IMG/VR virus record: IMGVR_UViG_3300048050_000025
Location: 1 to 35,476 of that record
DNA from: a virus
Reading direction: 5' to 3' (one strand)
DNA: 35,476 nt
Under the pieces are notes generated by a model. It did no database searches. It was not told where the DNA came from and worked only from the letters and a program-made list of their open reading frames with translations. Below are positions 1 through 6,973 of this stretch, piece by piece (within the stretch, counting starts at the first letter, position 1; every line of letters begins with the position of its first letter). A program made the position numbers and the translations under genes.

Positions 1-1213
1 CCGATACGCGTGTCCACAGGAATCTCGTTGAGGGCAGGGTGTCTGTGATATCCTCTTCATTATAGAATACATGTAGCGACAAAGTGGCTTTATAGGTGGT
101 TTGTCCTTCTGTGTAGGATTCATATCCGGGAGAAGTGAATTTCTCTATCCTATATCCCGTATCACCTTTCGATACTTGTTTTATCCACACGGTGGAAGTT
201 TCCGTCGGCTCTTCCGTCGTGGTCTTTCCCTCTACTGCTGTACAAAGCCAAAGCGAACCGTTGTGACTGACACGATTGTAATAGGAGTATGGTTTGTCTT
301 TTATCCACTCGCCGCGCTCAGTTGGAACTCTGACCGTATCATCGCCTACCTGTATGCAGAAGCTCTTTGCTACGAACTTATTGCCCGAAGGGGATATGAC
401 CGTATCATCCTTTCCGGATAAAGAGTAGGAATTGACACCCTTATATTGGATGAAGGCGGGAGCATCATCACCTGTAACAACCAGCATGATGGCATTTTGC
501 CGTGAACTGTCCGTACGGTTACCCAGCTGTACCAGCGAATCACCGAACTCAGGCACATCTGAATTCGTGTCACAATCCGTTTTGCTCAGTTCTATGTAAT
601 CGTCTCCAACTGCTGTAACTAATCGCCAATAATACTTATTCGACACATCGGTATATTTGCCTGCCTTGATGTTGAAAGTCTGACAGCGTGCCTGATCTCC
701 GGCAACAAAGTCGTTAGTTGTAGCCGTCGTTCCGTCATCGGCATAGAAATAGCAGCGATAAGCGTTTGAAGTCTCTTCCACGCGAACAATCTTCGAACCT
801 GCGGACGAGAAGATAATGTTACCGCCCACATAGCTAAGCTTTCGTATTTCAAGCGAAGTAAATACGGCCTTTACCCTAACCAGCAATTCATCAACTTCCA
901 ACTTTCTTAGTTCACCATTTCCTGAACCATCAATGTATCCACCTTTCCCATTAGCCCCACTGACATATTCCTTTCCAAACTGCAAACCTTTGATCATCGT
1001 TGCAACTTCGTCAGAGGTCAATCCGAGAATAAATTCAATCAGCCCTTTTGCCTGATCATCATTCAATCGGCTAAGAAACAGTTGATCTGAAAAACCGAGA
1101 TTCAAAATACCTTCTAAAACACGGCCTATTCGTTCAGCAGTATTCTCTCCAATCTCTGTCGCATGTCTAACCTGTGCAGCAATCTCTTTTAATGTGTTTA
1201 AAGTATCTGCCAT
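1..1213 (-). CDS. Phage tail/fibre-like structural protein (N-terminal 404 residues, runs off left edge)
   Basis: The reading frame is open from the ATG at 1213 to the left edge, so only the N-terminal part is visible. It starts MADTLNTLKEIAAQVRHATE, with an amphipathic helical N-terminus of about 70 residues. A glycine-rich stretch near residue 95 follows, then a beta-rich region with repeated short motifs of the kind seen in phage tail-tip and fibre proteins. The segment around KGDTGYRIEKF near residue 365 recalls the linker of Bacteroides phage minor structural proteins. The ATG overlaps the stop codon of the upstream adaptor gene (TAATGG), so the two are translationally coupled. It is the last gene seen in the late operon, a usual place for tail or receptor-binding genes. 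No enzymatic motif was recognised; the function is inferred from position and composition. Confidence 0.6.
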   Translation of the reverse strand, partial: MADTLNTLKEIAAQVRHATEIGENTAERIGRVLEGILNLGFSDQLFLSRLNDDQAKGLIEFILGLTSDEVATMIKGLQFGKEYVSGANGKGGYIDGSGNGELRKLEVDELLVRVKAVFTSLEIRKLSYVGGNIIFSSAGSKIVRVEETSNAYRCYFYADDGTTATTNDFVAGDQARCQTFNIKAGKYTDVSNKYYWRLVTAVGDDYIELSKTDCDTNSDVPEFGDSLVQLGNRTDSSRQNAIMLVVTGDDAPAFIQYKGVNSYSLSGKDDTVISPSGNKFVAKSFCIQVGDDTVRVPTERGEWIKDKPYSYYNRVSHNGSLWLCTAVEGKTTTEEPTETSTVWIKQVSKGDTGYRIEKFTSPGYESYTEGQTTYKATLSLHVFYNEEDITDTLPSTRFLWTRVS

Positions 1214-1719
1214 TAGTCCCCAATTGCTAAAAATCTAACCCTTGAACCTCGAATAGGCTTTACATTGTCCTTCCCATAGATGAATTTCATGTAATTCAGA
1301 CAGTCTGAAAGGTACTTTTCGGCCACATTCATACAATCATTGTACTTGTTTACCCTGTTTTTATCGTCCATTCTTGCCGAATATTTATCATTATGCTGCA
1401 TGAATCCCGATCTTCCAACCACTGCACCGTCATTTTTAGCCATTTTTGCGTACACGAAATACGCTAAAGCGGTCCTAATACCCCTAATTATGTGCTTTTT
1501 TTGCCCATTATCGGTATATTGGCCACCATCCAATAAAATGATAAGCTTATCGTCTAAATTGGCGGCACAAAGCTGTAAAAACAGATCATCACCGATTGCG
1601 GGAATAATATATATATCCTCACATTCCTTGATAAAGAGGTTTATATCATCCTCATCCATGTTTACCGACGACGGACGCGTTAATTTCGCCCAATCACTTG
1701 CTTGTAATAGATGTTCCAT
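1213..1719 (-). CDS. Putative head-tail adaptor/connector protein
   Basis: A protein of about 168 residues beginning MEHLLQASDWAKLTRPSSVN. It is mostly helical, with the central motif AKNDGAVVGRSGFMQHNDKY. Small helical proteins directly after the portal gene are normally head-completion or neck adaptors (gp6-like), and this one has the right size and place. The start at 1719 lies 26 bases inside the end of the portal gene; an earlier ATG at 1734 would add five residues. The gene also overlaps the next gene by one base. The adaptor role is inferred from gene order and size, not from a catalytic motif. Confidence 0.6.
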   Translation of the reverse strand: MEHLLQASDWAKLTRPSSVNMDEDDINLFIKECEDIYIIPAIGDDLFLQLCAANLDDKLIILLDGGQYTDNGQKKHIIRGIRTALAYFVYAKMAKNDGAVVGRSGFMQHNDKYSARMDDKNRVNKYNDCMNVAEKYLSDCLNYMKFIYGKDNVKPIRGSRVRFLAIGD

Positions 1720-2902
1720 TTTTATTATCATCAACACTGATATATTTCAACGGCTGTAAACTAAAATCATTAGTAGCATTTGCTGCTTCTTTCCAATATT
1801 TGAAAATCAAATCAAATGCCCTTTCGATAAATCTCTGCTCATTAGTGACTTCTCCGGCATATTGTTCATAAGCATCACGCATTACGTCACCTGTGAACCC
1901 CAATTTCCCGATACGAATAGAATAAAAAAGTTCCTGATGGAATGATGCATAGATTCTTTCAACTGTCGACTTTTCCGTTATCTGAAAATCTTTATCATAG
2001 TTCGCTACAGGAAAACTTACAATCGTCGGGGCTTCTTCATCCTCTTCCAATTCCACATAAAGAATCTTGTTTCCATTTGTGTCTCCCTGAAATTTTTTCA
2101 AATCTTCAGGTTCTATCATTTTTCTCTCTACCTCTTCACCTCTGTCATCAGTCAGCGGATCACCTTTTTCATCGGTCAATGGTGCGCCCTTTTTGGCGAT
2201 AAGCATACAGGCAACCAGAAAATTATTGCGTACATTTCTATTCTTCACATTGCTCAACCCTTCATCTGTACTCATCTCCGTAATCACACTGTCATAGATA
2301 GGTGTGGGGTAATTCTTTCCACCTCTCATACTTACCCACAGAATTTGCCCATTGTACTTATCTATTCCTCCGACAGCCTTTATCTGTGCCATCACGACAT
2401 CCGGCTTCGGATTAAACACGCAGAACTTTTCAACGTTATCCTTATTTACCTGCACTGCTTTACCGTTCCGCGTTTTCCTGCCTCTCCAATCAGGGTGCAC
2501 CAGAATATGACCGACATAGCCATTTTCATCTTCCTCTTCAAGTCTGCAATTCTCAAATGGTACATACCACATTTCCACAACCTGACATAAAATATTATAG
2601 TTGACATGTATCGCAAACCCACCGAATCTCGCTATGTCTTCAGATGTATTATGAAGTATCGTATCTGCTGTTTCTCCATCTCTATTGACTACATACTCGG
2701 AAAAGTTAACATCCTTAAAGCCATTGCCTTCTATGAATTTTGAATATCGGCCAAGACATAAACTTCCTGTTCCCGACGCATCAGTTATGACCATCAGATT
2801 TTGTGGGTATAAATTATCTTCACCATACGTCTGCATGTTGAATTGTGAAGAAAACTTATTCCCAAATCGTGGTTCCGGCTTTTTGGCTGTCCTTACATTC
2901 AT
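1694..2902 (-). CDS. Phage portal protein
   Basis: A 402-residue protein, a normal length for compact portal proteins of Bacteroidales phages. Portals form the dodecameric ring at one capsid vertex through which DNA is packaged. The N-terminal part contains FGNKFSSQFNMQTYGEDNLY and a beta-rich segment (GGFAIHVNYN, VEMWYVPFENCRLEEED). The C-terminal third carries a helical stretch (STVERIYASFHQELFYSIRI, then MRDAYEQYAGEVTNEQRFIE) resembling the portal stem and crown, where such proteins read 'E.Y.G...NEQR'. Its neighbours, capsid genes upstream and an adaptor downstream, fit. It is separated from terminase by the whole tail module, which is unusual. The assignment rests on sequence pattern and context. 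Confidence 0.75.
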   Translation of the reverse strand: MNVRTAKKPEPRFGNKFSSQFNMQTYGEDNLYPQNLMVITDASGTGSLCLGRYSKFIEGNGFKDVNFSEYVVNRDGETADTILHNTSEDIARFGGFAIHVNYNILCQVVEMWYVPFENCRLEEEDENGYVGHILVHPDWRGRKTRNGKAVQVNKDNVEKFCVFNPKPDVVMAQIKAVGGIDKYNGQILWVSMRGGKNYPTPIYDSVITEMSTDEGLSNVKNRNVRNNFLVACMLIAKKGAPLTDEKGDPLTDDRGEEVERKMIEPEDLKKFQGDTNGNKILYVELEEDEEAPTIVSFPVANYDKDFQITEKSTVERIYASFHQELFYSIRIGKLGFTGDVMRDAYEQYAGEVTNEQRFIERAFDLIFKYWKEAANATNDFSLQPLKYISVDDNKNGTSITSK

Positions 2903-2908
2903 CTTCGC

Positions 2909-3658
2909 TTATTTTTTTTGAAGTTCCACAACTATGTCTTCTGCTTCTTCCAGATACTTGTCTAAATTTTCTTGGGTGATCTTAACCCCTTGCACGACAT
3001 AGTCTTTGTAGTCATCCTGTAATTGCTTGACAGTGCTACCATCTTCTAGTCTGTCTACTAGTTCTTCGATAAGTTCTTTTTTCAACTTATCTTCATTAAC
3101 GACTTTATCGATAGCCGCTTCAGTCTTTGAATCTTCGGCATTGGTAGCCTCTACCTTTTTATCCATTACTTCTGTTTCGACAGTTCCCTTATCTTCTACC
3201 GTTGCTTTATCTGTCGACACTTTTTCCTTTTCCGCATCCTCCTTATCAATAGGTGTTTGTGTCTCTTCCTTTTCCACATCCTTAATTCTTTCTTCCCAAT
3301 CATCGGGATGCTCCCCGAACATTTCTATTTGAGCCGGAAACCGTTTAAGATATTCTTCTGCCACTTCATCCGTCAAATTATCATTCGTGTATATCTTGCT
3401 GTTTTCAAAGTCCTGTATGATGACACCACCCAAGAGGCTATATGAACACTTCTCTTTCATTTTCTTATTCGTTTTAAGGTAATTGTATATTGAAATAAAT
3501 GCGTCCCGATAGCAATCGTTACAATTCGTTGGAGTGAATTTCTTTCCCGACACTTCATAATATAATTCCTCTATCTGACGTTTATCGGATGATGAGAACC
3601 CGGCATCAAACCGAGCTCTCATTTCCTCAACCATATTTATAGCATCACTGTATTCCAT
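2909..3658 (-). CDS. Phage structural-region protein with highly acidic linker
   Basis: A 249-residue protein of unknown function between a structural gene and the portal gene. Residues 1-110 look folded and include a cysteine pair (NCNDCYRDAFISIYNYLK). Residues about 120-190 are a low-complexity Glu/Lys/Asp/Thr segment (repeats such as VEKEETQTP and KVSTDKATVEDK). The C-terminal 55 residues are helical (LKKELIEELVDRLEDGSTVK). The layout suggests two binding modules joined by a flexible acidic linker, as in some capsid-associated or neck proteins. It starts at an ATG five bases after the stop of the upstream gene. I do not recognise the family. Confidence 0.55.
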   Translation of the reverse strand: MEYSDAINMVEEMRARFDAGFSSSDKRQIEELYYEVSGKKFTPTNCNDCYRDAFISIYNYLKTNKKMKEKCSYSLLGGVIIQDFENSKIYTNDNLTDEVAEEYLKRFPAQIEMFGEHPDDWEERIKDVEKEETQTPIDKEDAEKEKVSTDKATVEDKGTVETEVMDKKVEATNAEDSKTEAAIDKVVNEDKLKKELIEELVDRLEDGSTVKQLQDDYKDYVVQGVKITQENLDKYLEEAEDIVVELQKK

Positions 3659-3662
3659 GAAC

Positions 3663-4262
3663 TTATGCTGTTACGGCTGTTTTCAAAGTTTCGAACTGTG
3701 TAGCCGTAGTTGCCGAATCAGTATTGAAATAGAACATTGCAGCTTTCGGCGCTCCAGTCTCTTTCAATGTACATTTCCAACCACCATCAGTATCTTCCGA
3801 ATACTTATCATTTTCAATCGATTCAGCGATAAGCCCTTGATAATATCCATATACTTGGTACTCTGAACTTCCGTCCGCGCCCTTGAATTTATTCTTCAGA
3901 ATGACTACAAACGTACCATTCGCAAGCCCTTCAATGACATTAGCGCAAACAGCTGGCCCATTATCCAACACTACAACAGGTATCTCATGTTCCCATGAAT
4001 TTTTATACGTTCCCTTTTTAAGGGTTGTCTTAGTACCTGTGAAAGGAGTAGAGCCGGGACATACAATCGCATATCCCTGATTCCCCTTTGTCAGTACTAA
4101 TGTCTTGATGAGGTCTTTATTAGTCGCATCGAATACTGTCTTTGAAAAGTCAATATGCGCGCGGTTAATAATTATCCCAGCTTGCTCAAATCCTTTCGTC
4201 ACCATACTATCGCAATCTGTTGCGATATCGGCTTTCAATAAACTTTCACAAATTCCTGACAT
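3663..4262 (-). CDS. Phage virion protein, tail-tube or head-decoration candidate
   Basis: A 199-residue, beta-rich protein beginning MSGICESLLKADIATDCDSM. It contains blocks such as HIDFSKTVFDATNKDLIKTL and VYGYYQGLIAESIENDKYSE. Size, low charge and beta content fit a tail tube subunit or a capsid decoration protein. It sits directly after the major capsid gene and before the portal. Since the other tail genes lie in a separate upstream block, a capsid-associated role is as likely as a tube role. It begins 19 bases after the capsid stop and ends just before the next ATG. No family could be named with certainty. Confidence 0.55.
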   Translation of the reverse strand: MSGICESLLKADIATDCDSMVTKGFEQAGIIINRAHIDFSKTVFDATNKDLIKTLVLTKGNQGYAIVCPGSTPFTGTKTTLKKGTYKNSWEHEIPVVVLDNGPAVCANVIEGLANGTFVVILKNKFKGADGSSEYQVYGYYQGLIAESIENDKYSEDTDGGWKCTLKETGAPKAAMFYFNTDSATTATQFETLKTAVTA

Positions 4263-4281
4263 GTCTTAATTATTTAAAAGA

Positions 4282-5346
4282 TTAATAAGCAGCTTGAAAC
4301 ATATCATTTTCAAGAAGGTTCGTCCCGATCTTCCCTTGAGAATAGATATAATTTCTTCTCTCTTTCTTTTCAAACCAGATATCCAAATCAGAGATTAAAC
4401 CATCCTGATCAGAACCTACCAAGAAGTTATTTATGTTACCCAACACTGCACGATACGGCAAATTGAGCTTCGTACCACTATTCTCATAAGCAGTGATGAA
4501 TCTGTCCCAGATGCTTACTCTGGCGATTTTGACACCGTCATAAACAGATACATCGAAGCCGTCGAATACCGTCGTCCATTCCATACGATCATGGAACTTT
4601 TGTTTGATATCCCAGTGCAACGCATCAGCCATCGCCTTTGTCATAAGCACAAGCGCATTGCTATCAGATGTAATCCTGCTGTCCGCATCCATCAATATCT
4701 TATCCATGATTCCCGTTGCTACACCTTCTGTCAGCATAGCAGCCTTTGTAGCCGCATAAGTGGTCTGTGCATTTGCCGCAATTACCGTCAACTGCTTTGC
4801 GTTTGCCGTACATTGTGCGAAGATACGTTTGAAGAAACCATCACATGTCGTGAATAACTCCTTACGGGTAACCGTATCAGTGAGTACGCCGCCATCTTTT
4901 ATATTTGCAATGCTCTTATTACCAAACCATGCAAATCTCCAGATCATTCTCTTCATCTGACGCTCCAAAGCCGGACGAATGATATAACTCAAGAACTCTG
5001 TGGAAGTCAAGTCACCTATATCCGTACCTGTCTTTAAAGTATACTCGGCTATTGTGCCTTTTAATGCTTCGTAACAGATTTTGATAGGGATATTCCAACT
5101 ACCTAACTCCCATCTTTTTTGAGAGTTGACTATTCCCACTTCCTGATATGTCGGGTCGCAACCGCCACCTGCTATACCTACATCATCCATATCTCCGATA
5201 TATCCAATCGGGTCGCCATTCTTCACCTTCTTCAGGTTGATATACTTTTGATAATCTTCATCCTGATCAATACTCAACGGTATCAACTCCTTCAGGTCTA
5301 ATACATCTTTCGGGTCTACCGAAATGTTCTCAAAAAAATTTGCCAT
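4282..5346 (-). CDS. Phage major capsid protein
   Basis: A 354-residue protein following a ClpP-like protease/scaffold gene with an eight-base gap, the classical place for the major head protein. It shows the mixed alpha/beta pattern of HK97-fold capsids. A long central helix region (SYIIRPALERQMKRMIWRFA) is followed by an alanine-rich stretch, and a C-terminal beta part ends in YIYSQGKIGTNLLENDMFQA. Glycine-rich GYIGDMDDVGIAGGGCDP near residue 50 could be in the N-arm or E-loop. If the neighbouring protease processes heads, an N-terminal part may be cleaved. Assignment is from length, context and general pattern. Confidence 0.8.
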   Translation of the reverse strand: MANFFENISVDPKDVLDLKELIPLSIDQDEDYQKYINLKKVKNGDPIGYIGDMDDVGIAGGGCDPTYQEVGIVNSQKRWELGSWNIPIKICYEALKGTIAEYTLKTGTDIGDLTSTEFLSYIIRPALERQMKRMIWRFAWFGNKSIANIKDGGVLTDTVTRKELFTTCDGFFKRIFAQCTANAKQLTVIAANAQTTYAATKAAMLTEGVATGIMDKILMDADSRITSDSNALVLMTKAMADALHWDIKQKFHDRMEWTTVFDGFDVSVYDGVKIARVSIWDRFITAYENSGTKLNLPYRAVLGNINNFLVGSDQDGLISDLDIWFEKKERRNYIYSQGKIGTNLLENDMFQAAY

Positions 5347-5354
5347 ATCTCAAA

Positions 5355-6587
5355 TTATTTTTTCTTGTTAAACGTTCCTTCTCTTCTCTCTCTTATCTCT
5401 TTTTCCAAAGGAGTCTCATCTGCTCTGTCCTGCACTTGCTCGGTAGTCTTATGCGATGTCACATTCACATTACGTCCTTTTGGTTTATAAGTGCTGCAAT
5501 ACTTTGCAAGGAATTTTTCACCGCCAGCCATTGCAACAGCATTCAGAATCTTCAGATCATTCGAACTCTTCGCTTTTGTTTTCGCATCATCCAATTGTTG
5601 CTTCAAATCTTCATTCTCTTGCTTCAGTTGCTCATTCTCCTGCGTCAGCTCATCTATCTTCTTTTGATCTGCACTACCATCACCGCCTGCACCGTCGCCA
5701 TCACCACCTGCCTTATCATCTTCAGGAGGAGTAATTTCTGTAATAGCTCCATCCTTGACAACGATAGTAGAACCATCAGGCATTACATGCTCCCCGTCAG
5801 GACTTGCTGCATCACCAACTTGCGGCTCACCATCTTCTCTTTCAACCGTCAAAGTGCTGCCATCGGCAGTACTTAAATCCATCGCTACAACTACATCCTC
5901 AATCTTTTTGTAGCCACATTTTGCCAAAAGATAATCCACTACGGACTTCTTCGCTTTTACTTCCTCTTTCCCATCTTTTTTACTCATACTCGTTTTTTTA
6001 TTATTGATTAAATTGCCCTTCTTCTTTGCCGAAGCAGGAGGTATAATAGTAGAAATAATGCCATATTCCTTAGCCTTATTGACATCAATATATTTGTCCT
6101 CGTCCATCAATGCCTGCATCTCTTCTCTATCACATCCGCATCTTTCGACATATAGGTCAAGTATCTTATCTTGTTGCTCTTGTAAATTAGTAGCGGCTTT
6201 TTGCAGATCATCGGCATTTAAAGATTCTCCCAAAGCACCACCTTCAACCCACGGATTGTGAACGCATATATTAGCTGACTGATACGCATACCTTTTTTCT
6301 TTCGGTGCTGCCATCATGATGATTGTTGCCATTGATGCAACCGAACCTTCAGCAGTTGCGGATATGTCTTTCCCTGATGCTCTTAACTTATCATATATCG
6401 CCCATCCTTCTTTACATGAGCCACCATCACAATGCAAACGCAAATCGATAATGTTATCCTTCTCATCCATCGACGAAAGAAATTCATCGATATCCTTGAA
6501 ACATACTCCATCGATTCCCATGCACCACTTCATGAACTGCTTATCTTCTTCCGTGACTATGTCATTGTAAATCTTCAATACTGCCAT
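5355..6587 (-). CDS. ClpP-like head maturation protease fused to scaffold domain
   Basis: A 410-residue protein starting MAVLKIYNDI; the ATG at 6587 is preferred over an upstream TTG. Residues 1-190 are a ClpP/SppA-type serine protease. The nucleophile is Ser85 in AEGSVASMA, the likely catalytic His is His110 in NICVHNPW, and an acidic residue lies near DEDKYIDVNKAKEYGII. After residue 190 comes a basic linker, an acidic Gly/Asp-rich segment, then a coiled coil (KIDELTQENEQLKQENEDLK), the usual scaffold layout. An internal ATG at 5987 (MSKKDGKEEV) sits at the protease-scaffold boundary and could give a free scaffold protein, as lambda C/Nu3 does. A new promoter and an upstream terminator mark it as the first gene of the head transcription unit. 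Confidence 0.85.
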   Translation of the reverse strand: MAVLKIYNDIVTEEDKQFMKWCMGIDGVCFKDIDEFLSSMDEKDNIIDLRLHCDGGSCKEGWAIYDKLRASGKDISATAEGSVASMATIIMMAAPKEKRYAYQSANICVHNPWVEGGALGESLNADDLQKAATNLQEQQDKILDLYVERCGCDREEMQALMDEDKYIDVNKAKEYGIISTIIPPASAKKKGNLINNKKTSMSKKDGKEEVKAKKSVVDYLLAKCGYKKIEDVVVAMDLSTADGSTLTVEREDGEPQVGDAASPDGEHVMPDGSTIVVKDGAITEITPPEDDKAGGDGDGAGGDGSADQKKIDELTQENEQLKQENEDLKQQLDDAKTKAKSSNDLKILNAVAMAGGEKFLAKYCSTYKPKGRNVNVTSHKTTEQVQDRADETPLEKEIRERREGTFNKKK

Positions 6588-6605
6588 ACCTGTAACCTTT
6601 TTATA

Positions 6606-6613
6606 CAAAGTTA
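6606..6613 (-). promoter_or_regulatory. Possible -7 element of head-module promoter
   Basis: Read on the minus strand the bases are TAACTTTG, an exact match to the Bacteroidetes -7 consensus TAnnTTTG, 18 bases before the protease ATG. No good TTTG -33 element lies at the usual 19-21-base distance, so the promoter may be weak or need an activator. A small HTH gene sits just upstream. Confidence 0.4.
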
Positions 6614-6673
6614 CTTTCCTTCAACTCAAGCGCACTATCCAGCTTCCATATTCCACTATCACCTTTTGATAGC

Positions 6674-6710
6674 AAAAAAATAGGGGATACCGCGTTTTGC
6701 AGTACCCCCT
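6674..6710 (-). terminator. Rho-independent terminator after tail module
   Basis: On the minus strand a GC-rich hairpin (GGGGGTAC, loop, GTATCCCC, with one bulged base) is followed directly by TATTTTTTT. It ends the tail transcription unit after the HTH gene at 6736-6969 and separates it from the head module. Confidence 0.8.
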
Positions 6711-6735
6711 TACATAAAAGCATTAAAGTAACAAA

Positions 6736-6969
6736 CTACACCTTCACAGGCTTCCCGAATTTTTCTACTATCCTATATATCGTCGCTTGCCCTACATTGT
6801 ATTCATCCTGAAGGAATGCAACTATATACGTCAACTTATGACCTTCACCTTTCATCCTTGTGTACTCTTCATAGAGCTTTATATACTTAACATCCGATAA
6901 GCTGATGTTCGCTTCATTAAGGGCATTCATCGCCCCCTCACATACTTTCACTAATTCATATGCCCTCAT
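6736..6969 (-). CDS. Small HTH protein, possible late-gene regulator
   Basis: A 77-residue protein beginning MRAYELVKVCEGAMNALNEA. The C-terminal half reads HKLTYIVAFLQDEYNVGQAT followed by IYRIVEKFGKPVKV, a clear helix-turn-helix pattern of the type found in Mor-like or small phage regulators. The start is taken as the ATG at 6969 rather than a TTG at 6987 within the tape measure gene; the latter would create a longer overlap. It is the last gene before a strong terminator and lies immediately upstream of the head-module promoter, so it could control head gene expression. That role is inferred only from position. Confidence 0.6.
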   Translation of the reverse strand: MRAYELVKVCEGAMNALNEANISLSDVKYIKLYEEYTRMKGEGHKLTYIVAFLQDEYNVGQATIYRIVEKFGKPVKV

Positions 6970-6973
6970 ATCA

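Noticed and set aside
101-421. Plus-strand frame within the left-edge tail gene
   Set aside because: It is opposite a continuous minus-strand gene that fits the operon; the plus frame has no recognisable protein features.
1-1213. Diversity-generating retroelement target in the tail gene
   Set aside because: No template repeat or reverse transcriptase is visible in the window.
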